DNA of 64,000 bases from Phenylobacterium sp. Root700 (GCF_001429025.1 NZ_LMHT01000033.1:50500-114499), one strand, 5' to 3'. Shown: positions 9,529-18,371, counted from the stretch's first letter. Numbers and translations: made by a program. The notes: generated by a model not told the origin, from the sequence alone.

Positions 9529-9957
9529 ATGCCCCTTTGGAAGGTCTATCATCCGGTCGGAGCCTACACCCGTGAGGACAAACAGGCGTTCTCGGCGCAG
9601 GTGAGTGATCTCTACGGGCGGATCATGCCGAGATTCTATGTCGGGGTGGTCTTCCAGGAGGTCGACGAGGACTCGTTCTTCATCGGCGGCGAGGCCCGAT
9701 CCAACTTCGTCAGAATCTGGATCGACCATATCGCCCGGGCTTTCCCATCACCCGAGGCGGCGATCAGCTTTGTCGACAGGGCCAACGAAGTCATCGCGCC
9801 CTGGGTGAAGGACCGCGGCTGGGACTGGGAATTCCACATAGACGAAACGCCCTTCGAAGCCTGGTCGATACAGGGCCACTTCCCGCCCAGACAAGGCACC
9901 GAAGACGAGCGGCGCTGGATGGAAGAGAACCGCGCCTCCCCGCGCACGCACGCCTGA
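9529..9957 (+). CDS. Tautomerase-superfamily protein, cis-CaaD-like (Tautomerase_3 type)
   Basis: A 142-residue cytosolic protein starting MPLWKVYHPVGAYT. After methionine removal the N-terminal proline would be the catalytic Pro1 of the tautomerase superfamily. The double length (two beta-alpha-beta units), the FYVGVVFQEV and GGEARSNFVRIWIDHIAR segments and the late HIDETPFEAW segment match cis-3-chloroacrylic acid dehalogenase-like proteins. The ATG at 9529, not the upstream in-frame start at 9508, places Pro at position 2, which decides the start. It is followed 36 bases later by an SDR, probably in one transcript. Relatives isomerise or hydrate unsaturated acids; dehalogenation is not implied. 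Confidence 0.78.
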   Translation: MPLWKVYHPVGAYTREDKQAFSAQVSDLYGRIMPRFYVGVVFQEVDEDSFFIGGEARSNFVRIWIDHIARAFPSPEAAISFVDRANEVIAPWVKDRGWDWEFHIDETPFEAWSIQGHFPPRQGTEDERRWMEENRASPRTHA

Positions 9958-9993
9958 TCCCACAACCTCCCGCTTCGACAGGGACCGACCATC

Positions 9994-10854
9994 ATGAGCA
10001 TCGCTGAACCTGGGGACTTGACCGTCATCACCGGAGCTTCCTCCGGTATTGGCGCGGTCTACGCCGACCGGCTCGCCGCCGAGGGCCGCGCGCTTCTCCT
10101 CGTCGCCCGCCGACCGGACCGCCTGGAACAGGTCGCGACCGAGGTGTCCTACCGCCATGGGGTGTCCGTGGAGACCATGGTCGTCGATCTCGAGCAGCCG
10201 CAGGATCTGGCCCGCCTGGAAGCGCGCCTTGAGCGTGAGCGCGTCGCGATGCTGGTCAACAACGCCGGCGGAGGATCGCTCGGCCCCACGGCGCGAAGCA
10301 CGGCCGACCGGCTCGAGCGGCTGATCCGGCTGAATATCGTGGCCCTCACCCGGCTCTCGGTCGCCGCCCTATCCGGCTTCCGCGAGCGAAGCGGCGGCAC
10401 CCTCGTCAACCTGGGGTCTATTGTCGCCCACGCACCGTCAGCGGGCGCCGCCGTCTACACCGGCACCAAAGGATACGTGGCGAACTTCACGCGCTCACTG
10501 CAGCTGGAATACGCCGACAGCGCGATCCGGATCCAACTCGTGATGCCAGGCCCGATCCGCACGGAGTTCTTCTCATCGCAGGGCATGAGCGACTCCGTCT
10601 TCCCGGACTCCAGCTTCCTGACTGCCGAACAGCTGGTCGACGCCGCCCTCGCGGGGCTGGCCGCTGGAGAGGCGGTCACCAGCCCCTCCATGCCAGCTCC
10701 TGAAATCTGGGACGCGCTGGAGACCGCACGCCAGCAGTACCTGTCCTCGACATTCTCAGGCCAGGTGGCTCCGCGCTATCGAAGCGCCGCTCCGGCGGCC
10801 CCGGCTCAGCGGCGGCCTTCAATCCTCCGGATACTCGATGATCTCAGTTCCTGA
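9994..10854 (+). CDS. SDR-family NAD(P)-dependent oxidoreductase
   Basis: A 286-residue short-chain dehydrogenase with a Rossmann TGASSGIG motif at residues 12-19, NNAGG near 89 and a YTGTK catalytic Tyr/Lys pair near 153-157, so it should be active. The C-terminal extension after residue 240 is Ala/Arg-rich. It begins 36 bases after the tautomerase with a CAGGGA site. The SDR and the leftward MarR gene converge, with a 75-base gap. The alcohol/ketone substrate is unknown. Confidence 0.88.
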   Translation: MSIAEPGDLTVITGASSGIGAVYADRLAAEGRALLLVARRPDRLEQVATEVSYRHGVSVETMVVDLEQPQDLARLEARLERERVAMLVNNAGGGSLGPTARSTADRLERLIRLNIVALTRLSVAALSGFRERSGGTLVNLGSIVAHAPSAGAAVYTGTKGYVANFTRSLQLEYADSAIRIQLVMPGPIRTEFFSSQGMSDSVFPDSSFLTAEQLVDAALAGLAAGEAVTSPSMPAPEIWDALETARQQYLSSTFSGQVAPRYRSAAPAAPAQRRPSILRILDDLSS

Positions 10855-10929
10855 ACGGCTCGACGCGGACCTCGCGCTGGCCGGCTAGGGCGAAGGCCAA
10901 GTTTCCGGCGATCAGTCCACGACGACGGC

Positions 10930-11415
10930 TCAGGCGATGCTCGGCAGCGGGGCCTCGATGACCCGCGTCATCAAAACCCGCAGATCGGCCGCCTCGCGCG
11001 CGCCGAAAGCCGACTCGAAGCCGTCCTGCGCCCGCCGCCACGCCGGATAGGCCGCCAGCAGCACCTCGTGGCCGCGATCGGTGAGCGTGACTTCGCGCAC
11101 CCGGCGATCCGCCGCGCTCACCTTGATCTCGACCAAGCCATCGCGTTCCAAGGGGCGGAGATTGTGACCGACGGTCGCTCGATCCATAGTCATGGCGTTC
11201 GCCAGCTGGGCCATGGTCATAGGCCCCTCCGACCTCAGGAATCCCAGCAGAACGTATTGGGTTGATCTGAGCCCGGTGTCGGCGAGGCAAAGATCGTAGT
11301 AGCGCGAGATGCGACGCGCCGCCCGCCTCAGCTGACTGCATGTGCAGTGCCTCGGCAAATTCGCGCTTTCGAAGTCGCTCAGCGTCACGTTCGGAATCCT
11401 CCAGTCTCTGGTCAC
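10930..11415 (-). CDS. MarR-family transcriptional regulator
   Basis: A 161-residue winged-helix regulator. RSTQYVLLGFLRSEGP, MTMAQLANAMTMDRATVGHNLRPLERDGLV and DRRVREVTLTDRG are the MarR DNA-binding helix, recognition helix and wing. I use the GTG at 11415, preceded by AGGGA; a GTG at 11490 would add 25 Cys/Arg-rich residues not typical of the family and lacks a ribosome binding site. It is divergent from the NmrA-like gene at 11598 and converges on the SDR, so autoregulation plus control of the NmrA-like gene is the simplest model. MarR proteins in such clusters usually sense an aromatic or thioester intermediate. Confidence 0.85.
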   Translation of the reverse strand: MTRDWRIPNVTLSDFESANLPRHCTCSQLRRAARRISRYYDLCLADTGLRSTQYVLLGFLRSEGPMTMAQLANAMTMDRATVGHNLRPLERDGLVEIKVSAADRRVREVTLTDRGHEVLLAAYPAWRRAQDGFESAFGAREAADLRVLMTRVIEAPLPSIA

Positions 11416-11465
11416 GTGTGGTTCCCTACATCCCCAACACCGAAAGCTCCGAATGGGGATTTCGG

Positions 11466-11478
11466 CACCATATCGGTG
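11466..11478. promoter_or_regulatory. Small inverted repeat in the marR/nmrA divergent gap
   Basis: CACC-ATATC-GGTG lies between the divergent MarR and NmrA-like genes. The location suits a regulator site, but the repeat is short and could arise by chance. Confidence 0.2.
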
Positions 11479-11597
11479 TTGTTTCGGCACTTACTCAATG
11501 ATAAGTCTCATATGCCCCTTTTAAAAAAGGGCAAGCCGCCCCGCCGCCGCAGACCGCCGATCCCACACTTTGAGTTCACCATTGAAAGAGGCAGACC

Positions 11598-12629
11598 ATG
11601 AGTGACGCTCCCATTCTCGTAACCAGCGCCGGCGGCCAGACCGGCTCCATCGGCCGAAGCATCGTGCGCGGACTCCGCGCGCGCGGACTGGCCGTCCGCG
11701 CCTTCGTTCGCACCGACGACAGCCGCGCCCAGGATCTCCGGGAGATGGGCGCCGAGGTGTTCGTCGGGGATCTGTTGAACCCGCGCGACGTGACCCTCGC
11801 CGTCCGCGGGGTGAAGCGCATCTATTTCAGCATGAGCCTCAACCCCTACTATGCCGACGCGACCATCCTGATGGCGGCTGCTGCGGAGCGCGAGGGCGGC
11901 TGCGAGATCTTCGTCAACATGTCGGACTTCGAGCAGGACTATATGACGCTCGAGAACATGTCGCGGCCGGACGCCGAACGCATCGCGATCCTCGGCGCCG
12001 ATGTCCAGTGGTCCCCCCAGCAGTTCGTGCACTGGGCCGCGGAGCGCGCCCTGGACTGGTCCGGCCTTCCGGTCTCTCACATCCAGGCCGCCATGTTCGT
12101 CGAGAATCCGATCACCCTGTGGATGCCGGCGGCGACCATCAAGGACGATGACACCATCCGGCTACCGTTCGGCGACGCCAAGACCGCGCCGGTGGCCACG
12201 GTTGACGTCGCCGAGATCTGTATCGCCATCCTCGCCGAGCCCAAGGGCCATGAGGGCACGGCCTACAAGCTCACCGGCCCCGCCCGGAAGGACTGGCACG
12301 AATTCGCCGAGGACTTCTCGGCGGCCCTGGGCCGCAAGATCACCTATGCGCCTTCCACGATCGAGGAGTTCCGCGCGCTCCTCCACAAAGTCATGCCGCA
12401 GATTCCAGATCATCCTGCACGCCATCTTGAAAACCTGGCCCTGCAGAACGGCGGCGATAGGTATATCGCCGAAGTCACGAGCGATGTTGAACGCCTGCTC
12501 GGGCGACCGGCGACGTCCATGAAAGCGGTGATCGAGGCGGAGGCTTGGCGCTTCGAGAAGAACGCGCCCGACCAGCTGCAGCACCGCGACCTGAAGGACT
12601 TCGACCGCCGACGGGCCGTCGCGACCTGA
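11598..12629 (+). CDS. NmrA-like NAD(P)-binding protein
   Basis: A 343-residue atypical SDR of the NmrA / HSCARG type. The N-terminal TSAGGQTGSIGRSIVRGL follows the GxxGxxG pattern, FVRTDDSRAQDLREMGAEVFVGDL is the cofactor-discriminating region, and no classical YxxxK pair is seen. A GAAAGAGG site precedes the ATG. Relatives act as redox-sensing regulators or as reductases on quinones and lignan-like compounds, so the role is open. It is divergent from the MarR gene and may be its target. A 36-bp palindrome follows the stop. Confidence 0.8.
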   Translation: MSDAPILVTSAGGQTGSIGRSIVRGLRARGLAVRAFVRTDDSRAQDLREMGAEVFVGDLLNPRDVTLAVRGVKRIYFSMSLNPYYADATILMAAAAEREGGCEIFVNMSDFEQDYMTLENMSRPDAERIAILGADVQWSPQQFVHWAAERALDWSGLPVSHIQAAMFVENPITLWMPAATIKDDDTIRLPFGDAKTAPVATVDVAEICIAILAEPKGHEGTAYKLTGPARKDWHEFAEDFSAALGRKITYAPSTIEEFRALLHKVMPQIPDHPARHLENLALQNGGDRYIAEVTSDVERLLGRPATSMKAVIEAEAWRFEKNAPDQLQHRDLKDFDRRRAVAT

Positions 12630-12684
12630 TCATAGTCTCCCCGCCAGCGGCCGGTCCTGTTGGAACGGGCCGAACGGCTGAACT

Positions 12685-12720
12685 CCCATCCCATACCGGC
12701 ATATGCCGGTATGGGATGGG
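12685..12720. repeat. Perfect 36-bp palindrome
   Basis: The arms CCCATCCCATACCGGCAT and ATGCCGGTATGGGATGGG are exact reverse complements with no spacer. It lies 55 bases after the NmrA-like stop and 70 bases before the small ORF at 12791. As RNA it would form a long stem with a short loop, so it could be a terminator. As DNA it could be an operator for the HxlR protein encoded next. The bases that follow (about 12721-12780) resemble dispersed intergenic repeats of high-GC bacteria. Confidence 0.6.
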
Positions 12721-12790
12721 GCTTTGTCGCGGGGCTCTGGCCACGCGCTCCGCCTGCCCTCGGCGGCGCTCTGGGTGACAGGAGTCAAAC

Positions 12791-12925
12791 ATGGCCGAAC
12801 TGAAAGATCACCCGATCGTTGAACGCATCCGGCTGAAGGCGGCGGGCCCGCCGCCGCTCAGCATCGAAGCCCTCAAAGCGCTGACCCTGGAGCACGGCGC
12901 CAAGCCATGGAGTCGCGCGCCATGA
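12791..12925 (+). CDS. Small protein translationally coupled to the HxlR fusion gene
   Basis: A 44-residue ORF starting MAELKDHPIVERIRLKA, with an AGGAG site seven bases before the ATG. Its stop overlaps the start of the next gene as ATGA at 12922-12925, the classical arrangement for translational coupling. I do not recognise the family. There is no signal peptide or membrane segment; the chain is mildly basic with a PPPL stretch. The coupling and good ribosome binding site argue that it is translated. It could be a small partner protein or a leader peptide controlling the downstream regulator-isomerase. Confidence 0.55.
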   Translation: MAELKDHPIVERIRLKAAGPPPLSIEALKALTLEHGAKPWSRAP

Positions 12926-14010
12926 CCTCGAAACCCTTGACCGAGATGCGTCGCTCGATCGCCGGAGCGCTGGAAGTGGTCGGCGACAGGTGGACCCTCC
13001 TGCTTGTCCACGACATGGCGCTCGGCGTTCGCCGCTTTGACGACCTGCGCGCCAACATGCGCATTCCGCGGAGCACCTTGGCCGCGCGCCTGAAGAACCT
13101 TGAGACCCGGGGACTGCTCGAGCGGGTGCGCTATCAGACGCGGCCGCCTCGCGACGAGTATCGGCTGACGGAGATGGGGCGCGACGTCTGGATGGTCACC
13201 GCCGCCCTGCGCGAGTGGGGCGACCGATGGAACATCTCCGGCGATGGCGCGACTGTCGTGGAGCTGGTGGATCGCGACACCGGCCAAGAGATCCGTCTGG
13301 GTCTCGTAGATCCCAAGACCGGTCACTCAACGCCGCCGGATCGTGTTGCTCACCGCCCCGGGGCCGGCGCCGACGACGCCGTCCGCGCCCTGCTCCAAAC
13401 CTTGGACAAAGGGAGCCGACGCGTGGCTGAACGCCTGGAGTTCTATTTCGATTTCCAAAGCCCCTACAGCTACCTGGCGCATAGCCAGCTTGAGGGCCTC
13501 GGGACGCCAGTTCAGCTCGTGCCGATTTCGGTCGGTCCGTTGATGAAGCTGGTCAACAACACGCCGACCACGATGACCTGCTCAGCCAAGTTCGCCTATG
13601 CGAGCACGGATTTGGGGCGCTGGGCGGCGCGCTATGGGGTTCGGGTGATCCCCCCTGACCGAGACCTGCTGGACGGCGACCTCTTGCTTCGCCTGGTGAC
13701 GGCGACCACCGATGAGGCGTTCCGCGCCAAGGCCACCGATGCGATCTTCAAGGCTGTTTGGGGCGGGCAGGGCGACGCTTCGCCTAAAGGCCTTGAGCAA
13801 CTGCTGGCGGCCCGCGGGCTGCCGGCGGCCGAGCTGATCGCGGCGGCGAACCAGGAGGCGACCGTGGCGGCGTTGTCAGCGGCGACCGAAACGGCTGCAC
13901 GCCGCGGCGTCTTCGGCGCCCCCACATTCTTCGTGGGGAACGAGATGTTCTTCGGCAACGACCGGCTGGATTTCGTCCGCGAATGCTTAGCCCTCCATGA
14001 GGGCGTCTGA
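12922..14010 (+). CDS. HxlR-type regulator fused to 2-hydroxychromene-2-carboxylate isomerase-like domain
   Basis: A 362-residue two-domain protein. Residues about 5-110 form an HxlR winged helix (EVVGDRWTLLLVHDM, STLAARLKNLETRGLLERV, DEYRLTEMGRDVW). After a linker of roughly 50 residues, about 165-355 form a DsbA-like thioredoxin fold starting EFYFDFQSPYSYLAHSQLE and ending GVFGAPTFFVGNEMFFGNDR, the hallmarks of NahD-type glutathione-dependent isomerases. The frame is open and codon use uniform across the junction, so this is a real fusion and not an assembly error as far as the sequence shows. The ATG at 12922 overlaps the stop of the 44-residue ORF. The isomerase domain may be an effector-sensing module or an active enzyme; HxlR proteins often sense aldehydes or electrophiles. 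Confidence 0.82.
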   Translation: MTSKPLTEMRRSIAGALEVVGDRWTLLLVHDMALGVRRFDDLRANMRIPRSTLAARLKNLETRGLLERVRYQTRPPRDEYRLTEMGRDVWMVTAALREWGDRWNISGDGATVVELVDRDTGQEIRLGLVDPKTGHSTPPDRVAHRPGAGADDAVRALLQTLDKGSRRVAERLEFYFDFQSPYSYLAHSQLEGLGTPVQLVPISVGPLMKLVNNTPTTMTCSAKFAYASTDLGRWAARYGVRVIPPDRDLLDGDLLLRLVTATTDEAFRAKATDAIFKAVWGGQGDASPKGLEQLLAARGLPAAELIAAANQEATVAALSAATETAARRGVFGAPTFFVGNEMFFGNDRLDFVRECLALHEGV

Positions 14011-14158
14011 TGGCTTCGCGAGGGTGCGGAACGCGAAGATCGTCAGAGGCCGGCAAGACCTGTCGCCTTGAGCCGCTGGGGCCCAAGCGCCAGGAGAGGA
14101 CGGGCAAGACCTGATGACAATCGACGCGGCGCAAAGAGAAAGTGAGCGAGGTCTGCCG

Positions 14159-15097
14159 ATGAAGATCCTGGTCGTGGGCGCGGGCGCGACGGGAGGCTTC
14201 TTCGGCGGCCGACTGCTCGAGGCCGGCGCGGAGGTGACGTTCCTGGTCCGCGCCGGGCGGGCCGCGCAGCTTGCCGCGCAAGGCCTACGCCTCGTCACCC
14301 CCAAGGGCGAAATCCGGCTTACGCCGCGCACCGTGACGGCCGAGAGCCTTACGGAGGTCTACGACCTCATCATCATTGCGGTTAAGGCCTACGGCCTCAT
14401 CAGTGCGATGCGAGACTTCGCCCCGGCGGTCGGTCCCAATACGGTGATCTTGCCGCTTCTCAACGGCCTGGGGCACGTCGAGGTCTTGCAGAGCCGATTT
14501 GGGGAGACAAAGGTGTTCGGCGGTGTCTGCGCCATCGTGGCGTTCCTGGCTCCCGACGGAGCCGTGGTGCAAGGCGCCGACTTCGCGACCCTCACCCACG
14601 GCGAGTTGGACGGTCGCGTTACCCCTCGCGCGGAGGCTGTCCAGGCGGCGCTCGCCAATCCCGGCTTCAGCGCAAGCCTTTCCTCGCACATCCGCCAGGA
14701 CCTCTGGAACAAGTGGGTCATGCTCGCCAGTCTCGCCGCGACCACATGCCTGATGCGCGCGCCGATCGGCGAGATCGAGGCCGCTCCGGGAGGAGACGTG
14801 TTTCTTCTGGGAACTCTCAGCGAAGCGGCGGCCGTCGCCGCGTCGTCCGGTCACCCCTGTAGCGACGAGTGGTTGCAGCGGGTCCGCACCATCCTGACCA
14901 CGAAAGGCTCGCCCATGACCGCATCCATGTATCGGGACATGCAGAGCGACGCTCCCGTTGAGGTGGAAGCGATCCTCGGAGATCTGGTCCGCCGGGCCGA
15001 GGCCCTCGGCGTGCCCACGCCCCGGCTCGCGGCGGCGCGCACGGCGCTCGAGGTCTACAGCGCCCGGCGAAAGGCCCCGATGGAGGGCGCCGCTTAG
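14159..15097 (+). CDS. 2-dehydropantoate 2-reductase (ApbA/PanE) family protein
   Basis: A 312-residue NADPH-dependent reductase. The N-terminal VVGAGATGGFFGGRL is the dinucleotide-binding loop, IIAVKAYGL contains the family's conserved lysine, and QDLWNKWVMLAS holds the second conserved lysine region. The ATG at 14159 follows GAGCGAGG; an upstream in-frame ATG at 14114 would add 15 atypical residues. In a catabolic cluster a paralogue of PanE more probably reduces another 2-oxo or 3-oxo acid than ketopantoate, but this is inference. Confidence 0.85.
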   Translation: MKILVVGAGATGGFFGGRLLEAGAEVTFLVRAGRAAQLAAQGLRLVTPKGEIRLTPRTVTAESLTEVYDLIIIAVKAYGLISAMRDFAPAVGPNTVILPLLNGLGHVEVLQSRFGETKVFGGVCAIVAFLAPDGAVVQGADFATLTHGELDGRVTPRAEAVQAALANPGFSASLSSHIRQDLWNKWVMLASLAATTCLMRAPIGEIEAAPGGDVFLLGTLSEAAAVAASSGHPCSDEWLQRVRTILTTKGSPMTASMYRDMQSDAPVEVEAILGDLVRRAEALGVPTPRLAAARTALEVYSARRKAPMEGAA

Positions 15098-15350
15098 AAC
15101 CCAGGCCGCTGCACGGCGCGCCAACCCTCCCATCGACACAGCCGAAACCCGCTCCTGATCAGCCGAACCACAGACCTGGCGACGACGGTTCGGCCCGCCG
15201 AGCCCTTTGCAAGACCCCGATCCGCATTGACGGGTTCTCAATATGAACTAACTGAAACTTGTACGGGATCGAGGCGGGGTGCGGCCCATGCCTTCCGTCC
15301 ATCCCGGAATTGTGTCGAGGAAACGATCCTTGGCGAGAAAGGGACGCCCT

Positions 15351-16256
15351 ATGCCGCTGATGAATTCAGGTCTCTGGAACGACGAAGGCGTGAGCCGGCG
15401 GACCGTGGCGGCCAACGGCCTCCAGATCCCCATTCTCGAGGCTGGGGATGGCCCGCTCGTCCTTTGCCTGCACGGCTTTCCCGACCACGCCCGCAGCTGG
15501 ACCCCCATTCTCCGCCGCCTAGCGTGGGAGGGATACTGGGCGGTGGCGCCTGCGATGCGCGGGTATTGGCCCGGCGGCGCGGCGCCTGACGGCCAATATG
15601 GCGGCTCGGCGCTCGGGACGGATGTGCTGGCGCTGATCGCCGCGCTTGGGCGCGAGACGGCCGATCTGGTGGGCCACGACATCGGCGCCCGGGCGGCCTA
15701 CGCCGCGGCCGGCCTCGAGCCCGACCGCATTCGCAAACTGGTGGGGATGTCGGTTCCTTATGGCCAGCAGCTCCTGACGGCCTTCGCCGCGGACGGAGAT
15801 CAGCAGCGTCGCAGTTGGTACATGTTCTTCTTCCAAACGCGCCTCGCCGAGGTCAGCGTGCCGCTCAATGACTTCGCGTTCATCGACCGGCTTTGGCGCG
15901 AGTGGTCGCCGAGCTATGCTTTGCCCAACGCTGAGCGCGCCTTGTTGAAGGAGAGCCTCGCCCAGCCTGGCGTGCTGTCCCAAACGTTCGGCTTCTATCG
16001 CCAATTGTTCGGCGCGCCGCCGGAAGATGCAGCCCTCCAGGCCCTGGAGGCGCGGGCGAGCGGGCCTATCAACGTGCCTTCCCTTTACCTGCACGGCGCC
16101 GAAGACGGTTGCATGGCGGCCTATCTCAGCGAGGGCATGGAGGCTCTGTTCCCGAAGGGCCTCGAAAAGGAGATCATTCCGGGCGTTGGCCACTTCCTGC
16201 ATCTTGAACAGCCGGACACGATCGCGACGCGCATCCTCAAGTTCCTCGGGCCCTGA
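15351..16256 (+). CDS. Alpha/beta hydrolase, epoxide hydrolase-like (Asp nucleophile)
   Basis: A 301-residue alpha/beta hydrolase. HGFPDHARSW is the oxyanion motif, GHDIGARAAY the nucleophile elbow with Asp, and GVGHFLHLEQP the catalytic histidine. Asp at the elbow indicates an epoxide hydrolase, haloalkane dehalogenase or fluoroacetate dehalogenase chemistry rather than an esterase. The lid region is rich in Tyr and Trp. The ATG at 15351 follows AAAGGGA. The P450 about 3 kb away could supply an epoxide substrate, which is a plausible but unproven link. Confidence 0.82.
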   Translation: MPLMNSGLWNDEGVSRRTVAANGLQIPILEAGDGPLVLCLHGFPDHARSWTPILRRLAWEGYWAVAPAMRGYWPGGAAPDGQYGGSALGTDVLALIAALGRETADLVGHDIGARAAYAAAGLEPDRIRKLVGMSVPYGQQLLTAFAADGDQQRRSWYMFFFQTRLAEVSVPLNDFAFIDRLWREWSPSYALPNAERALLKESLAQPGVLSQTFGFYRQLFGAPPEDAALQALEARASGPINVPSLYLHGAEDGCMAAYLSEGMEALFPKGLEKEIIPGVGHFLHLEQPDTIATRILKFLGP

Positions 16257-16324
16257 CGACGGCTGGGCGTCGGATCCCAAGGGGCCTCCCTGCGGCTGGC
16301 TGTCGCTCGCCCGGCTTTGGGGGC

Positions 16325-16990
16325 TCAGGCCTCGACTAGGCCGCCCGCCAGTCCCCGGACGATGACACTGAGAACGGCGGCCGGTCGCCTATCCGCATCC
16401 ACGGCGGGGCGAATCTTGCCCGCCATTTCAAGCGCAAGGCGGCCATGCAGCGTCGCCCAAAAGCAATCGCCGACAAGTGCGGCGTCCCGAGCCGATGAAC
16501 GTGACTTGAGCATGCGCTCCCCACCCGACGCCAGGGCCGACCGCACACGGGCCTGGGCGATGACCAGTTCAGGATCCGTCAGATCGGCAGCTTGCCAGGC
16601 CTCGAACATCACCCGGTAGACGGCGGCGTGTTCGGAGGCGAAGGTGACATAGGCTTCGCCGAGCCGCGTACTCGGCTCGATGGTTCCGCCGGCGTCGTTC
16701 GCGGCTTCGAGGACCTTGGCGAGCCGCTCGAATCCCCGCACGCGCACCGCGTTCATCATGGCCTCCTTGCTCTCGAAATAGCGATAGGGGGTCATAGGAC
16801 TGACCTCCAGCTTGGCCGCCACCGCACGCATGCTGACGGCGCCTGGACCGCCGCCAGCCAGCAAGCACTCCGCGGCGTGACAGAGGCGGTCCCTCACACG
16901 AGCGAGCACCGCGTCATTCAGGGCCTTGGGCACTTCATCGCCTTTCCCGGGGGCTTGCAGCCAAGCCTCAAGCCGAGCTCGGACCCGCAC
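16325..16990 (-). CDS. TetR-family transcriptional regulator
   Basis: A 221-residue regulator. The N-terminal helix-turn-helix reads through GAVSMRAVAAKLEVSPMTPYRYFESKEAMM, the typical TetR signature, and the C-terminal ligand domain resembles the WHG type. Start codons are ambiguous: the GTG at 16990 is used; a TTG at 17002 and a longer frame to 17119 exist. It converges on the epoxide hydrolase and is divergent from the crotonase at 17203, whose promoter it may control. Confidence 0.82.
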   Translation of the reverse strand: MRVRARLEAWLQAPGKGDEVPKALNDAVLARVRDRLCHAAECLLAGGGPGAVSMRAVAAKLEVSPMTPYRYFESKEAMMNAVRVRGFERLAKVLEAANDAGGTIEPSTRLGEAYVTFASEHAAVYRVMFEAWQAADLTDPELVIAQARVRSALASGGERMLKSRSSARDAALVGDCFWATLHGRLALEMAGKIRPAVDADRRPAAVLSVIVRGLAGGLVEA

Positions 16991-17004
16991 CAGATCAATC
17001 AAGT

Positions 17005-17023
17005 TAGTTTTATTTTGACATCC
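17005..17023 (+). promoter_or_regulatory. Possible weak box A copy near the TetR start
   Basis: TAGTTT-TATTTT-GACATCC resembles the copy at 9400 (AGTTT and GACA shared, same spacing) but matches only about half of the box A bases. It overlaps the likely tetR promoter. Treat as tentative. Confidence 0.15.
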
Positions 17024-17202
17024 ATTGGCGAGACGATCAACCTGCGGAGATTGGACCCTCCCAGGCACGACGGGTTTGTCACCTGGGCGATGTGGCGGAT
17101 CGATCGGCTTCATCTCCAAGCCACAAGCGACGCCCGAACCTGGGATCGATCCACAAGGGTTCCATTATGATACTGAAAAATGACTGATAGAAAGGGACCG
17201 CT

Positions 17203-17976
17203 GTGACCGATCATATCCTCAGCGACATCACCGACGGCGTGCTGGGTCTGACCTTCGACCGGGCCGAGAAAAAGAACGCGATCACCGACGGGATGTACGA
17301 GGCGCTGGCCGAGCACCTTGAGCGGGCCCAGGGCGATCCGGACGTTCGCGTGGTGCTCATCAGGTCTCGCGGCGACGCCTTCACGGCGGGCAACGACATG
17401 GCGTCGTTCGCGCGCCAGTCTGCGGGCCCAGTTGAGGCGTCGGGGCCTTCGAACGCGACGCGCTTCATTCGCACGATCGCCGGGTTCGAGAAGCCGATTG
17501 TCGCCGGCGTCCGCGGGCGGGCCGTGGGCATAGGCCTGACGATGCTGCTGCACTGTGACCTGGTGATCATCGCGCGCGACGCCAAACTCAGCGCGCCGTT
17601 CGTCAACCTGGCCCTGGTTCCGGAAGCCGCATCGAGCCGACTGCTTGTGGCGCGCATCGGCCATGTGCGCGCCTTCTCCATGTTCGCCGGCGGTGAAGTG
17701 GTGGACGGCGATACCGCGGCCCAATGGGGCCTGGCCAATCGCGCGATCGCCAGCGAGGAGGTTGACGCCGAGTCGTTGGCGGCCGCGCGATTGCTCGCGA
17801 CGCGGCCGCGTCAGTCGCTCATGGCCACCAAGCGGTTGATGCGTGACCATACCGCGATTTCTGAGCAGATCGCGCTGGAGATGAGCGAGTTCTCCACGCG
17901 GCTCGCCTCTCCTGAGGCGCGGGAGGCGTTCCAGGCCTTCGCTGAGCGCCGCCCGCCGGACTTCGCTAAGGTTTGA
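17203..17976 (+). CDS. Enoyl-CoA hydratase/isomerase family protein
   Basis: A 257-residue crotonase. The AFTAGNDMASF and RGRAVGIGLTMLLHCDL segments form the CoA oxyanion hole, and NLALVPEAASS carries the glutamate position seen in delta3-delta2 enoyl-CoA isomerases of the ECI/PaaG type. The hydratase-type second glutamate is not obvious, so isomerase is slightly favoured. The GTG at 17203 follows AAAGGGA. It is divergent from TetR, and with the thiolase and ketosynthase-like genes suggests beta-oxidation of the cluster's substrate. Confidence 0.88.
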   Translation: MTDHILSDITDGVLGLTFDRAEKKNAITDGMYEALAEHLERAQGDPDVRVVLIRSRGDAFTAGNDMASFARQSAGPVEASGPSNATRFIRTIAGFEKPIVAGVRGRAVGIGLTMLLHCDLVIIARDAKLSAPFVNLALVPEAASSRLLVARIGHVRAFSMFAGGEVVDGDTAAQWGLANRAIASEEVDAESLAAARLLATRPRQSLMATKRLMRDHTAISEQIALEMSEFSTRLASPEAREAFQAFAERRPPDFAKV

Positions 17977-18371
17977 GCGCCCGCCGCGGCCATTGCTCAA
18001 GCGCTTCGTGACCAGGCGCCGTCATCGCGCCCAGCGCCAGACTGCACAGGTCGAAGGCGCTTGAGACAGGCTCAGCCCCAGGTGCGGCCCGGCCGGTCCG
18101 TAACGGAATCCGGGCCTCGGCCATTCTCGGGATAGCGGTTGTGGATGGGGACGGCGCCCTACCCCATTTTTGAAAACAGCCGAACGCACTATCCCTCACG
18201 CCAATCGCCAGCACGGCATCCTTGGCGACCCGGGCGTGGGGGTTCAACGATACGGACTGCGGCCACCTGTCGATCAGGAGACAGGCGGCCGCCACAAGAC
18301 CGCGACAAAGCCAACCGTGAGGTACGCCTGCGGGACCCTGCGGCGGCCGCGGCGTGACCGACCAGTCCTGC
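17977..18371. other. Convergent intergenic stretch, nothing recognised
   Basis: A 395-base gap between the crotonase (rightward) and P450 (leftward). Short frames have no ribosome binding site or family signature. I see no clear terminator. Confidence 0.4.
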
